A stretch of 62,086 nucleotides of DNA from the NCBI RefSeq assembly GCF_013823385.1, contig NZ_PNMA01000024.1, positions 1-62,086 on the forward strand. Direction: 5' to 3'. The position numbers and the translations under genes were made by a program. Numbering within the stretch: position 1 is the stretch's first letter; the number at the start of each line of letters is the position of its first letter. Source of the stretch: Hyphomonas sp. GTDB lineage: Bacteria > Pseudomonadota > Alphaproteobacteria > Caulobacterales > Hyphomonadaceae. Below the pieces are notes generated by a model. It ran no database searches and was not told where the DNA came from. It worked only from the letters and a program-made list of their open reading frames with translations. Of this stretch, positions 1-9,258 are shown piece by piece.

Positions 1-112
1 CCGTGTCATCCCGGCCAAAGCCGCGTAGCGGCTGCAGAGCCGGGACCTTCTCTCCGCTCTTGCGCCAGCCTCCAGAAGGTCCCGGATCAGCGCGGCGCGC
101 TGTCCGGGATGA
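1..112. repeat. Composite palindromic intergenic repeat
   Basis: Two inverted arms face each other: one at about 5-49 that begins GTCATCCCGG, and one at about 75-112 that ends CCGGGATGAC. The left arm contains its own hairpin, AGCCGC (19-24) with loop GTA and GCGGCT (28-33). The same design, outer arms with inner hairpins, recurs at 865-980 and 61710-61973, which suggests a chromosomal family of interspersed palindromic elements. No coding content is supported here. Confidence 0.6.
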
Positions 113-168
113 CACCCCCTGCGCCCCCCCTTATCCGCCCCACTTCCCCGCGCCCCCATCCTCCGCGC

Positions 169-744
169 ATGGACATCACCGCGCCCCGCCCGGAACTCTG
201 GACCCGCATCGCCGCCCTGCTCGGCGCGCTGCGGACCCTGCTGCGCGAGGCGGTGCCGGAACAGTTCGCAAAGATTGCCGCCGAGGCCCGCGCCCAGCTC
301 ATCGCCGCCACCGCCCTGGTGCGCCGCTACATCCATGTGCTCGCCGCTGAGGTTGTCCTCCCCGAACGCGCCGTTGGCGTTTCCCCGAAAACCTCCAACG
401 AAACTCCAAGGACAAACAAGGCGCGCCGCGAAGCCCTTTTTCCGCTCATCGAAGAGGTGCGCCCCGCCCGCCGCGTCTCAAAATCAGACGGCGCCGACAC
501 TCCCTTCGTCCAATGGGCGCTGATGATGGAGGCCGCGCGCCGTCTCGCGCTGGTGCTCAACCATCCGGAAAAACACGCCCTGCGCCTCGCCCGCTTGCTC
601 CGCAGGCGGAAGGGCCGTGTCCTCAAGGATCTCCCCGTCCCCGGCCACATCATCCGCCGCCTGCCACCCTGGACCGATGCGCTGCTCCTCCGCCTGGACG
701 AAGAAGCGCGGCCGCAGGACTGGGCCGGGATCAACAGCACTTAG
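169..744 (+). CDS. Hypothetical protein, 191 aa
   Basis: I do not recognise a family. The protein is Arg/Ala/Leu-rich and looks mostly helical and soluble, with no signal peptide or clear membrane segment. The ATG at 169 is preferred over one at 109, because the 20 residues the longer start adds are proline-rich low complexity lying next to the palindromic repeat. No good Shine-Dalgarno is visible. The gene stands alone between repeat regions and faces argG tail to tail. High GC makes spurious long reading frames likely, so confidence is moderate. Confidence 0.5.
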   Translation: MDITAPRPELWTRIAALLGALRTLLREAVPEQFAKIAAEARAQLIAATALVRRYIHVLAAEVVLPERAVGVSPKTSNETPRTNKARREALFPLIEEVRPARRVSKSDGADTPFVQWALMMEAARRLALVLNHPEKHALRLARLLRRRKGRVLKDLPVPGHIIRRLPPWTDALLLRLDEEARPQDWAGINST

Positions 745-864
745 GCCCCCCCTCCGTCTTGCGCTGCGCGCAATCCACCTCCCCCGCCTCATCCTGAGCC
801 TGTCGAAGGGAACAGGGGAGGATAAGGGCGTTGCGCTTTTTGCGATTCTTGCGCTCTCCGCTTC

Positions 865-980
865 GTCACCCTCGATGGCCAAAGGCCATCTGAGGGCCCA
901 GCTCCCGCCGGTGAAGCAAGTGCAAGCGTGAGAGCTAAGGAGATGGGCCCTCAGATGCGCTCGCGCGCATCGAGGGTGAC
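865..980. repeat. Composite palindromic repeat between convergent genes
   Basis: An imperfect inverted repeat pairs 865-899 (begins GTCACCCTCGATGG) with 945-980 (ends CATCGAGGGTGAC) across about 45 bp. Each arm has its own inner hairpin: GATGGCC-AAA-GGCCATC at 874-890 and GATGCGC...GCGCATC near 954-971. It lies in the non-coding stretch 745-1012 between two convergent genes, where it may act as a transcription stop or be a REP-like mobile repeat. I see no gene in this stretch. Confidence 0.7.
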
Positions 981-1012
981 TAAGGAGTGAGAGGGCAGGT
1001 AGAGAACCGCGA

Positions 1013-2254
1013 TCAGTTCTTCCCGAACTTCCGGTCCCGTCCGGCCAGCAGGCGCAGGCGCAGGGCGTTCAGCTTGATGAAGCCGGCGGCGTCTTTCTGG
1101 TCGTAGGCGCCGTGATCGTCCTCGAAGGTCACGATCTTCTCCGAGTACAGAGAATAGGGGCTCGAACGGCCGATCAGATAGGCGTTTCCCTTGTAGAGCT
1201 TGATCGTCACCTCGCCGGTCACGAAGCGCTGCGAATGGTCGATGGCGGCCTGCAGCATCTCGCGCTCCGGGCTCCACCAGAAACCATTATAGATGAGCTC
1301 GGCATAACGCGGCATCAGCTCGTCTTTCAGGTGGGCCGCGCCGCGGTCGAGCGTTGCCTGCTCGATGCCGCGATGGGCCACCAGCAGGATCGTGCCGCCC
1401 GGCGTCTCGTAAATGCCGCGCGATTTCATGCCGACGAAGCGGTTCTCCAGAAGGTCGAGCCGGCCAATGCCATGCTTCTTGCCGTATTCGTTGAGCTTGG
1501 TCAGCAGCGTTGCCGGGGAAAGCGCCTCGCCATTGATCGAGACGGCATCGCCCTTCTCAAAGCCGATGGTGATCACTTCGGCCTGGTCGGGCGCCTCTTC
1601 TGGGCTGATCGTCCGCATATGGACGAATTCCGGCGCAGGCTGTGACGGGTCTTCCAGAACCTTGCCCTCCGAGGAGGAGTGGAGCAGGTTCGCGTCCACC
1701 GAGAAGGGGGCCTCGCCGCGCTTGTCCTTGGCGATCTCGATGCCGTGCTCTTCGGCGAATTTCAGAAGGTCGGTGCGGCTCTTGAACGCCCAGTCGCGCC
1801 AGGGCGCGATCACCTTGATGTCGGGGTTCAGGCCATAATAGCCAAGCTCGAAGCGGACCTGATCATTGCCCTTGCCGGTGGCGCCATGGCAGACGGCATC
1901 GGCGCCGACCATATCGGCAATCTCGATCTGGCGCTTGGCGATCAGCGGCCGGGCAATCGAGGTGCCGAGCAGGTAGACGCCTTCATAGACGGCGTTCGCC
2001 CGGAACATCGGGAAGACGAAATCGCGCACGAATTCCTCGCGCACATCCTCGATGAAGATGTTCTCGGGCTTCACCCCGGCGGCCAGCGCCTTCTTGCGCG
2101 CCGGTTCCAGCTCCTCGCCCTGGCCGAGATCGGCGGTGAAGGTGACAACCTCGCAGCCGAACTCAACCTGCAGCCATTTCAGGATGATCGAAGTGTCGAG
2201 GCCGCCGGAATAGGCAAGAACAACCTTTTTCGGGGCAGAAGCAGCTTTGGACAT
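1013..2254 (-). CDS. argG: Argininosuccinate synthase
   Basis: Joins citrulline and aspartate using ATP to make argininosuccinate, the penultimate step of arginine synthesis in the cytosol. The N-terminus [19 protein letters not shown] carries the PP-loop ATP pyrophosphatase motif SGGLDTS, and downstream segments such as [13 protein letters not shown] and LYKGN fit the family. The length of 413 aa is normal for the short bacterial type. The next arginine enzyme, argH, is not adjacent but 27 kb away at 29743-31146. The gene stands alone, reading toward the 865-980 repeat. Confidence 0.97.
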   Translation of the reverse strand: MSKAASAPKKVVLAYSGGLDTSIILKWLQVEFGCEVVTFTADLGQGEELEPARKKALAAGVKPENIFIEDVREEFVRDFVFPMFRANAVYEGVYLLGTSIARPLIAKRQIEIADMVGADAVCHGATGKGNDQVRFELGYYGLNPDIKVIAPWRDWAFKSRTDLLKFAEEHGIEIAKDKRGEAPFSVDANLLHSSSEGKVLEDPSQPAPEFVHMRTISPEEAPDQAEVITIGFEKGDAVSINGEALSPATLLTKLNEYGKKHGIGRLDLLENRFVGMKSRGIYETPGGTILLVAHRGIEQATLDRGAAHLKDELMPRYAELIYNGFWWSPEREMLQAAIDHSQRFVTGEVTIKLYKGNAYLIGRSSPYSLYSEKIVTFEDDHGAYDQKDAAGFIKLNALRLRLLAGRDRKFGKN

Positions 2255-2429
2255 GGGATTTACGTCGTCTTTCTGGGGCGCAAGCGGGAAACTGTTGCCT
2301 TAAAGTCCCGCACCCTCGCTGACAAGGCGGCGGCTTACAGGGAATTTTATGGTTTCCGCCGCATAGGTTGGTTATAGTAAACGCTGGATAGGGCGGTTGT
2401 TAACCTTTCGCCCTCAGGAGAATGGGCTG

Positions 2430-4394
2430 ATGCTGCAGGAGCCGCTGAAACCGACCGAGGCCGCTGACGCGCCTTTCCGTGCCCGCCTGCGCGCGCGCGA
2501 TGGCCGCCGCCCGCAGTCCACGCTGGCGATCCTGGCGGGCTATGAGCCCAGGGATGGCGAGGCGGTTGACCTGGCCGCCCTTGCGCCGCGCCGCCCGCGC
2601 CCGGTGGCAGCAATCGCCCCCGCCGCCCCGGCACTGCAGACCCGGCCAGAACCGCGCCGTGTTCCGCCCGCTGGGCGCCCGGAAGCCTGGGCCCCGCCCG
2701 CGCGGCCGGAACCTGTGCGCCCGCGCGAGGAAATCCGCCGCCCACCGCTGGTGATTGTGCCGCCGGTTGAAGAGACGGCCGAGCCCGTCGCCGAAGAGAA
2801 GGAAGAGCGCGCGACCGGCCTCAGCCGGCTCAGCGAATATTCGCAGCTCGCCTTTGCCGGTCTCGCCATGCTCGGTCTGGCCGGCCTGTCGCTGCTGGCG
2901 ATCGACCATTCACTGAAAGCCAAGCCCGGCGCGCTGCCGGATGAGGGCGAAGACGCCGCCCGCCGCTCTGCCGCTGATGCTGGCCCGGCCGTATTGCCTG
3001 CGTCCGTCTCTGCCGTTGCGGTGCAGGAAGCGGCGACCCCGATCGGGGCCGAGCCCCAGCCCTGGTTCGATTATCGCGGCGTGGCCGATTACCTGAAACA
3101 GCGGGTCGACGCATTCGAAGCCTCCGAGCGCGACGCCGCCCGCCGCCAGCAGGAAGAGGCCCAGCGTCTTGCGTCGGCAGCGATTGCGGACGCCGAAGCG
3201 GGCCGTCTGGCCGCCGCGGCGCAGGTTGAAGCAGACGCGTTGGCTGCCCGTGACGCCGCGATTGATGCCGAACGCCAGCGTATGGCGCGCGAAGAGGCCG
3301 AGCGGATCGCCAATGAAGAGGCCGCCCGCCTCGCCGCGAAGGCCGAGGCAGATGCCGCCGCCAGGGCTGAGGCAGACCGCCTGGCAAAGCTGGAAGCGGA
3401 CCGGGCCGCCGCCGCCCTGGCCGAGCAGCGCCGTATTGCCGAGCTTGAAGCCGAGCGCGCCGCCGCCGCAGAGGCCAAGCGCCTTGCCGACATCGAATCC
3501 CGCCGCATCGCTGCCGAAGCGGAAGCCAAACGCCTTGCCGATCTGGAAGCCCAGCGCGCCGCCGCGCAGGCCGAACAACAGCGCCTTGCCGATCTGGCGG
3601 CCAAGCGGGCGGCGGAAGAAGAAGCGCGCCGTCTGGCGGCGCTGGACGCCAAACGGGCCGCCGATGCTGCAGAAGCCCGCCGCCTGGCCGATCTGGAAGC
3701 CAAGCGCCTGGCGGATATTGAGGCCCGGAGGCTCGCCGCGCGCAAAGCCGAAGACCCGGCGATCACGCTGGCCGCCGCTGTCGTGGCCCCGCCTGCGCCA
3801 GCGGTTGTCAAACCGGTGACGCCGCCCCGGCCGGCCTCGCTGAAACCGGATCGCGCCAGCATCCAGCCGCTGGCGACGCCGGAACCGGCGCCTGTTACCC
3901 GGCCGGCGCCTGCCATCCTTACGGCGCGTGCCCCGGAAGTCCGGCCCTTCATTGCCGGCCCTGCCGACGCGCGGCGCAGCGCGGACGTGTTCATCGCCGA
4001 ACGCGTGGCGCTGACAACCAGCCAGCCGGTCAGTGTGGAGGCCATGTCCGGCCTTCAGGCGGAGTTTGTGCGTCTCGTGGCCGTCAGCCCCGATGGAACC
4101 GCCCATCAGATGGCGACGCCGGATGGACGCCAGATCAAGATCACATTCGAGCGCACGCAGCTGGTGGAAACCGGCGCCGCAAACCTGCGCACCATTGGTT
4201 ACTCGGCTAGCGACGCAGCGCCCGTCACGCGCGGCTACGGCGAGCAGCCGGTGGTAAATGTGTCGGTCATGTGCCGCGATGTTGCCTACAGCCTTCCTGG
4301 CCAGGAACGCGGCCGCTTCTCCGCGTGCAAGGGCGCAGACGGGCATTGGATGCTGGCCCGCACAGCTGATTCTTCTGTGGGGCAGGGCGCCTGA
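2430..4394 (+). CDS. Membrane-anchored TolA-like coiled-coil protein, 654 aa
   Basis: No known family is recognised. The order is: a Pro/Arg-rich N-terminal part of about 130 residues, a single hydrophobic segment near residues 142-160 (LAFAGLAMLGLAGLSLLAI), then about 230 residues of Ala/Glu/Arg heptad-like sequence with repeated LADLEAKR-type units, a Pro-rich linker, and a C-terminal globular part of about 150 residues with two cysteines. This resembles TolA/FtsN-type proteins, anchored in the inner membrane with a helical rod across the periplasm. The ATG at 2430 follows AGGAG. An upstream TTG at 2397 is possible but less likely. Confidence 0.75.
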   Translation: MLQEPLKPTEAADAPFRARLRARDGRRPQSTLAILAGYEPRDGEAVDLAALAPRRPRPVAAIAPAAPALQTRPEPRRVPPAGRPEAWAPPARPEPVRPREEIRRPPLVIVPPVEETAEPVAEEKEERATGLSRLSEYSQLAFAGLAMLGLAGLSLLAIDHSLKAKPGALPDEGEDAARRSAADAGPAVLPASVSAVAVQEAATPIGAEPQPWFDYRGVADYLKQRVDAFEASERDAARRQQEEAQRLASAAIADAEAGRLAAAAQVEADALAARDAAIDAERQRMAREEAERIANEEAARLAAKAEADAAARAEADRLAKLEADRAAAALAEQRRIAELEAERAAAAEAKRLADIESRRIAAEAEAKRLADLEAQRAAAQAEQQRLADLAAKRAAEEEARRLAALDAKRAADAAEARRLADLEAKRLADIEARRLAARKAEDPAITLAAAVVAPPAPAVVKPVTPPRPASLKPDRASIQPLATPEPAPVTRPAPAILTARAPEVRPFIAGPADARRSADVFIAERVALTTSQPVSVEAMSGLQAEFVRLVAVSPDGTAHQMATPDGRQIKITFERTQLVETGAANLRTIGYSASDAAPVTRGYGEQPVVNVSVMCRDVAYSLPGQERGRFSACKGADGHWMLARTADSSVGQGA

Positions 4395-4438
4395 AGGGGC
4401 GGTTGCCTGCCGGCGGAAAGCCTGCAAAAGCAGACATC

Positions 4439-4780
4439 ATGCAGAATGTCCCGGTCTATAAATTGCTGACGGAAGAAGAATGGCGCGCGGCCGAAGCAGC
4501 GGGCCATACCGTCACCGCGCTCGATATTGCCGATGGCTATGTGCATCTCTCCACGCGCGCCCAGCTGCCGGAAACGGCCGCGCGGCATTTTGCGGGGAAG
4601 GGGCGGGTCCGGCTGCTGAAGTTTGATAGCGCCGCGTTGCCACCGCTGCGCTGGGAGCCGAGCCGGGGCGGCGATCTCTTTCCGCATCTTTATGAGCCCC
4701 TCGAAATTGCGCGTGCGCAGGCGGCCTGGTGGCTTGAGCCGGGTACGGACGGCGTCCCGATTCTGCCGGAGGACATCTGA
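4439..4780 (+). CDS. DUF952 family protein, 113 aa
   Basis: The family is recognised from the N-terminal YKLLTEEEW, the central GYVHLSTRAQLPETAARHF and a C-terminal HLYEPL, the typical layout of DUF952 proteins. No enzymatic function is established for the family. The ATG at 4439 gives the usual family length; an in-frame TTG 12 codons upstream would add an atypical extension. Its stop codon directly abuts the pyrD start at 4781, so the two are probably cotranscribed. Confidence 0.85.
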   Translation: MQNVPVYKLLTEEEWRAAEAAGHTVTALDIADGYVHLSTRAQLPETAARHFAGKGRVRLLKFDSAALPPLRWEPSRGGDLFPHLYEPLEIARAQAAWWLEPGTDGVPILPEDI

Positions 4781-5830
4781 ATGATTGCATCAACCGGTGC
4801 ACGCCTTGCGCGCCTGTTGCCGCCGGAAACGGCGCACACGCTGACCCTCCGGATGCTGACATATGGCGCGGGCGTTCCCCTGCATGCGCCGCAGTTGCCG
4901 GTCTCAACAAGGGTTGAGCTGCCCAAGTCCGGCCTGCGGCTTTGTTCGCCGGTGGGGCTGGCGGCGGGCTTTGACAAGAATTGCGAAGTTCCCGAGGCAA
5001 TGGCGAAGTTCGGATTCGGCTTTGTCGAATGCGGAACAGTGACACCAAAGCCCCAGCCGGGAAATCCGAAGCCGCGTCTTTTCCGCCTTACAGAAGACCG
5101 CGCCGTGATCAACCGGATGGGTTTCAACAATTTCGGCCTCGACTATTTCGTCCGCCGGCTGGAGAAATATTCGCATGCCGTGCCGATTGGTGCCAATGTC
5201 GGCGCCAACAAGGACAGTGAAGACCGGATCGGCGACTATGTGACCGGTATTGAGGCGGTTGCGCCGTATGCCGACTATATCACCATCAACATTTCCTCGC
5301 CCAACACGCCGGGTCTGCGCGGCCTGCAGGACCGGGCGTCGCTGACCCAGCTTCTGACCCGATGCGGCGCGGCTGACCGGAAGGATCTGCCTGTCTTACT
5401 GAAGGTAGCACCAGATCTGGATGCTGAAGCCATCGCGGATATCTGCAGCGTGCTGACTGCGGAGGGGAGTTGGCTCTCGGGCCTGATCATCTCCAACACC
5501 ACCCTGGCCCGGCCCCCCAGCCTGCGCAGCGAAGACAAGTCCGAAGCGGGCGGCCTTTCCGGCGCGCCCCTGCTTCAGCCGTCTACGGAAGTTCTGCTGC
5601 AGTTTGCCCGCAAGCTGGAAGGCGCGTTCGATCTGATCGGCGCCGGCGGTATTGCGACGGGCCGAGACGCCTATGCCAAGATCCGCGCGGGCGCGTCAGC
5701 GGTGCAGCTTTATTCCCTGATGGTGTATGACGGCCCCGGTATTGCGGCCCGTGTGGCGCGGGAACTCTCCCATTGCCTGGCCGAAGACGGGTTCTCCTCG
5801 ATTGCCGATGCTGTGGGTAAAGACCTTTAG
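4781..5830 (+). CDS. pyrD: Dihydroorotate dehydrogenase (quinone), class 2
   Basis: Oxidises dihydroorotate to orotate in pyrimidine synthesis, passing electrons to quinone at the inner membrane. Family signatures include GLAAGFDKN, GFGFVECGTVTPKPQPGNPKPRL (written here only as markers), NRMGFNNFG, NISSPNTPGLR and the FMN-phosphate loop GAGGIATGRDAY. At 349 aa with an N-terminal amphipathic part, it is the membrane-associated class 2 enzyme. It follows the DUF952 gene without a gap and overlaps the convergent methyltransferase by 4 bp at its 3' end. Confidence 0.96.
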   Translation: MIASTGARLARLLPPETAHTLTLRMLTYGAGVPLHAPQLPVSTRVELPKSGLRLCSPVGLAAGFDKNCEVPEAMAKFGFGFVECGTVTPKPQPGNPKPRLFRLTEDRAVINRMGFNNFGLDYFVRRLEKYSHAVPIGANVGANKDSEDRIGDYVTGIEAVAPYADYITINISSPNTPGLRGLQDRASLTQLLTRCGAADRKDLPVLLKVAPDLDAEAIADICSVLTAEGSWLSGLIISNTTLARPPSLRSEDKSEAGGLSGAPLLQPSTEVLLQFARKLEGAFDLIGAGGIATGRDAYAKIRAGASAVQLYSLMVYDGPGIAARVARELSHCLAEDGFSSIADAVGKDL

Positions 5831-6537
5831 CCGATAGAATCGATCCGCACAGCCACGCAGCCATCCATCGCAGTGAAGGCGATGTAGGTATACTTCACGT
5901 TCCGGCTACTGACGAATTCCTGCCATGCCTTGTATTCATGATGGCGCCAGCTCGGATAGTTGAAATATTCGTCAAACATCACGATGGAGCCAGGCTTCAA
6001 CCGGTCGCCGGCGGTGTCCAGAATGTATTTCGTGCCGCCATAGAGATCGCAGTCGATATGCAGCAGGCTGATGGGTCCGGGGTTTGCGGCCAGGAAGCCG
6101 GGCAGGGTGGCATCAAACCAGCCGACATGCAGCTTCACATTCGCGGGCACCTGCGGAAGGCGTTGCTTCTGGGTGAAGGCGCCCCGGCGTTCCAGATGGC
6201 CCGACCAGTCTTCCGGCAGGCCTTCGAAACTGTCGAAGCCGTTCACGGTTTTCGCGGTACGGCTGGCGATCTGGCGGATCGAGTTGCCGCCGGCAACACC
6301 GAACTCCATCATCAGGCCTTCGGCCGGCGCCTTTTCAACCAGGAAAGCGATATAGGCAGCATGGCTCTCGAAGATCATCGCTTCGGGCATGTTGGCCTGC
6401 ACGTAATCGGCCGCTTCGTGCAGGGCGCGCAGCTGGAGCTGGTAGAGCAGGTTGCGCCCGTAATTCTTGTAGATGATACGCCGCAGCAAACGCTGAACGA
6501 AGGATCGTTTCGGTTTGGCGAGCGAAGGGGTGGCCAT
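5827..6537 (-). CDS. TylF/macrocin-O-methyltransferase-like SAM methyltransferase
   Basis: A class I SAM-dependent methyltransferase of the TylF or Methyltransf_24 type. EFGVAGGNSIRQIA is the glycine-rich SAM-binding motif, followed by NGFDSFEGLPEDW, LLHIDCDLYGGTKYIL and MFDEYFNYPSWR, which supply the acidic metal-binding residues typical of this family. The 236-aa length is usual. Family members methylate hydroxyls on sugars or small molecules; the substrate here is unknown and the neighbours give no clue. It runs convergent to pyrD and overlaps its stop codon. Confidence 0.85.
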   Translation of the reverse strand: MATPSLAKPKRSFVQRLLRRIIYKNYGRNLLYQLQLRALHEAADYVQANMPEAMIFESHAAYIAFLVEKAPAEGLMMEFGVAGGNSIRQIASRTAKTVNGFDSFEGLPEDWSGHLERRGAFTQKQRLPQVPANVKLHVGWFDATLPGFLAANPGPISLLHIDCDLYGGTKYILDTAGDRLKPGSIVMFDEYFNYPSWRHHEYKAWQEFVSSRNVKYTYIAFTAMDGCVAVRIDSIG

Positions 6538-6693
6538 GCGGCGCTCCGTTTGACAGGGGAGCGCCCTCTGTAGCGGGGGAAGGGCGGCGCAGCAATCTGG
6601 CAGATGTGCAGAGGTGCGTTTGGGCGATTGTGCCTGCGCAGAGCGTCTCCGGCGCCGCCGCCCGGCCAGGCAGCGGCGCCATGAGTATACGGA

Positions 6694-7794
6694 TCAGTTG
6701 AGCACGACCACCTGGCGGGCCACGCTGCCCTTGTTGTCCAGGAGGTTCTGCATCGCTCCGGTGATGCCCTCAAGGCCGATCCGGTCCGAGATCAGATCGT
6801 CGAGGTGGAGCCTGCCCTGCTTGTAGAGATCGATCAGGCGCGGGAAATCGATCCGGAAACGGTTTGATCCCATCACGGCGCCCTGCAGGCGCTTCTCGGT
6901 GACCAGCAGTTCGATGCCGGGGATCTCGATATTCACGCCCGGCGGGATCATGCCGATCACGGTGGCCACGCCGCGCGGGCGGAGCATGTGGTAGGCCATC
7001 TCGGCGGTCTGCTTGGCGCCGACGCATTCGAAGGAATAGTGGACGCCGCCCTTGGTCAGCTCCTTCACCGCCTCGATGGCGTTCACCTTCGAGGGGTTGA
7101 TCACGTCCGTTGCGCCGAAGCGGGTGGCGAGCTGCAGCTTCTGGTCGGAAAGGTCGACCGCGATGATGCGGCTGGCCCCGGCGATGGCGGCGCCATTGAT
7201 CGCGGCAAGGCCCACCCCGCCGCAGCCGATGACGGCGACGGTCGAGCCGGGCTCGACCTGGGCGGAATGGAACACCGAGCCGACGCCGGTAATGACGCCG
7301 CAGCCGATCAGGCAGGCGCGGTCCATCGGCATATCCTTGTCGATGGCGCAGAGGGTGTTCTCATGCACCAGGATCTGCTCGGCAAAGGAGGAAAGGTTGA
7401 GGAACTGGCCGACCTTTTCCCCGCCGATGGAGAGGCGCGGATGTTCGGTGACGCTGCGCTGGAACAGCTCCCGGTTCACCGTGTGGCAGACGGACATATG
7501 CCCCGTGAGGCAATACTCGCAGGTACCGCAGAAAGGCGAGAGGATCGAGATCACATGATCGCCGGGTTTGACGGCGGTGACCATCGAGCCGACCTGCTCG
7601 ACCACGCCGGCGCTTTCATGGCCGAGGATCACCGGCAGTTCGGACGGGAAGGCGCCGTCCCAGAAATGAACGTCCGAATGGCAGACGCCAATGGCCTTCA
7701 GGCGTACGAGCACTTCGCGCGGACCCGGCTTTGAGATGGTCACGTCTTCGATCGACAGCGGCGCCTTGGGCGCCCGCATCACGGCAGCTTTCAT
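6694..7794 (-). CDS. Zinc-dependent alcohol dehydrogenase (MDR family)
   Basis: NAD(P)-dependent alcohol/aldehyde oxidoreductase. GVCHSDVHFWDG contains the catalytic zinc Cys, GHESAGVVEQVG the conserved His-Glu, CGTCEYCLTGHMSVC the four structural-zinc cysteines, and GCGGVGLAAINGA the Rossmann nucleotide loop. The layout resembles class III-like dehydrogenases and the mycobacterial-type NDMA/aryl-alcohol enzymes; the substrate cannot be told. The ATG at 7794 (MKAAVM) is the standard family start, and the longer frame upstream adds 16 unconserved residues. It has no clear operon partner. Confidence 0.92.
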   Translation of the reverse strand: MKAAVMRAPKAPLSIEDVTISKPGPREVLVRLKAIGVCHSDVHFWDGAFPSELPVILGHESAGVVEQVGSMVTAVKPGDHVISILSPFCGTCEYCLTGHMSVCHTVNRELFQRSVTEHPRLSIGGEKVGQFLNLSSFAEQILVHENTLCAIDKDMPMDRACLIGCGVITGVGSVFHSAQVEPGSTVAVIGCGGVGLAAINGAAIAGASRIIAVDLSDQKLQLATRFGATDVINPSKVNAIEAVKELTKGGVHYSFECVGAKQTAEMAYHMLRPRGVATVIGMIPPGVNIEIPGIELLVTEKRLQGAVMGSNRFRIDFPRLIDLYKQGRLHLDDLISDRIGLEGITGAMQNLLDNKGSVARQVVVLN

Positions 7795-7881
7795 GGTCTG
7801 GTTTTCCTCCCGGTCTTCTTGTTTGCAACAAGTGTCGCGCAAGGCGGCGGTTTTGGCCAGCGTGACGCGAGGGGAAGGGGA

Positions 7882-8703
7882 TCAGTCGGGAAGGCTGGCG
7901 GCAAGTGCGGTCACGGCGTTGCGGGTGGCGTCATCGGCGGGAAAGAGCAGCTCCAGGCGAAGGTCCCGGATGGTGACGTCTTCACTCGTGCCGAAATAGG
8001 CGATGGTCGAGAGGAAGCGCATCTCACCATCGGGCGACGCCAGGGTGAGCGGCACGAGGGGGCTGCGCAGGGGCGGGCTATGGACCACGGGATGGCGGAG
8101 CGCGGCGGCCTGAAGGCGCGCGGCCAGCCCGGCGAGCACCGGATCATCGGCCGCTTCGAGGGCTTCCATCTGGATGCGGCTTTGCATCTCGGCGATCATC
8201 TCGGCGAGGTTGACGATCACGCCGCTGGCGGCGGCCTCACTGGTGAGCAGGCGGATGAGATTGGTTTCGCCCGCGCTTTCCCCGGCCTGAAGCCCGGCCA
8301 GCAGGGCAGCCGCAACCGGGCTAGCCTCCAGCACATTCCAGTGCCGGTCACACAGCAGCGAGGGCCAGGGCGCATGCCGGGCCATCATTTCGGAGAGGAT
8401 CTGCCGGAACGGGCCAAGCGCTTCGGAGGTGAGCGGGGAAGCCGGATAGACAGCGGCATAGCCGGCGGCCTGAAGCAGGCTATTCTGCGCGCTCAGCGGC
8501 AGGAGCAGGCCTTCGGCCAGCTGCAGCACCATCTCGCGGCTGGGATTGGCGCGGCCGGTTTCCAGGAAGGAAAGATGGCGGGCAGAGATGTCGCACGCGA
8601 GCGCAAGGTCGAGCTGGCTGAGCCGCCGCGCGGCGCGGAAACGGCGCAGTTGCCCCGCAAAGCTTGCGGCATCGGGCAGGGGTGTTGGGGCGCGGTCCGG
8701 CAT
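7882..8703 (-). CDS. XRE regulator with MmyB-like ligand-binding domain
   Basis: The N-terminal helix-turn-helix (residues about 10-65) reads RRLSQLDLALACDISARHLSFLETGRANPS, typical of XRE repressors. The rest resembles the PAS-like MmyB domain that binds lipid-like ligands. It is divergent from the small membrane protein at 8817, which it may control, and sits beside an alcohol dehydrogenase. The ATG at 8703 is chosen; ATG 8739 would add 12 residues. Regulators of this class often control short-chain dehydrogenases or dehydrogenases encoded nearby. Confidence 0.85.
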   Translation of the reverse strand: MPDRAPTPLPDAASFAGQLRRFRAARRLSQLDLALACDISARHLSFLETGRANPSREMVLQLAEGLLLPLSAQNSLLQAAGYAAVYPASPLTSEALGPFRQILSEMMARHAPWPSLLCDRHWNVLEASPVAAALLAGLQAGESAGETNLIRLLTSEAAASGVIVNLAEMIAEMQSRIQMEALEAADDPVLAGLAARLQAAALRHPVVHSPPLRSPLVPLTLASPDGEMRFLSTIAYFGTSEDVTIRDLRLELLFPADDATRNAVTALAASLPD

Positions 8704-8816
8704 CCGCGTTAGATGCCATTGCCGGGAAACGGCGTCCATGACCTGCAAGGTAATTGCCGCGCCTACGCTGGCCGTCGCAATCTGCCGCCATCCGATATCT
8801 CATCAGGGAGCAGACA

Positions 8817-9245
8817 ATGAGCGGTCTTTGGAAGAACTGGATGGTGGTCTGGTGTGGCGGGGTTATCCTCTTCGGCGTGGTGCTCGCTGCGGGCGGGTTG
8901 CCTGCGACCGATGGCGCGGTGACCGCCCTCTACACACTTCTGGGCGGCCTTGCCCCTGGCACGCTGAACCTTGACGCGCCCGGCATGCGCTTTTCGATCG
9001 CCCTGATGGGCGCCGTGACGATCGGCTGGGGACTGACGATGCTGCTGCTATTGCCGGCGATCCATGCCGCAGGGGCGCCGGCCTGGCGCGGCCTGACACT
9101 GGCGCTGGCCGCTTGGTATGTGATCGACGGGGCCTTGTCGGCGGTCACCGGCTTCGCGCTGAACATCGTGCCGAATACGGCGCTGGCCGTGGCTTATCTG
9201 GTGCCCGTGCTGGCCAGCGGCGCGCTGCGCCCGGCTGGCCGGTGA
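8817..9245 (+). CDS. Small four-helix membrane protein, 142 aa
   Basis: No family name is assigned. Four hydrophobic segments are visible: about 9-27 (WMVVWCGGVILFGVVLAA), 58-80 (IALMGAVTIGWGLTMLLLLPAI), 90-110 and 118-136, leaving short loops, so it is a polytopic inner-membrane protein. The ATG at 8817 is preceded by GGGAG at good spacing. It is divergent from the XRE/MmyB-type regulator with a gap of about 110 bp, the usual arrangement for a regulator and its target. Confidence 0.8.
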   Translation: MSGLWKNWMVVWCGGVILFGVVLAAGGLPATDGAVTALYTLLGGLAPGTLNLDAPGMRFSIALMGAVTIGWGLTMLLLLPAIHAAGAPAWRGLTLALAAWYVIDGALSAVTGFALNIVPNTALAVAYLVPVLASGALRPAGR

Positions 9246-9258
9246 CGGGGTGCGCTGA

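Noticed and set aside
2910-4427. Long minus-strand frames under the coiled-coil gene
   Set aside because: They are mirror-image frames of an Ala/Glu/Arg repeat protein at high GC, with no domain or start signal.
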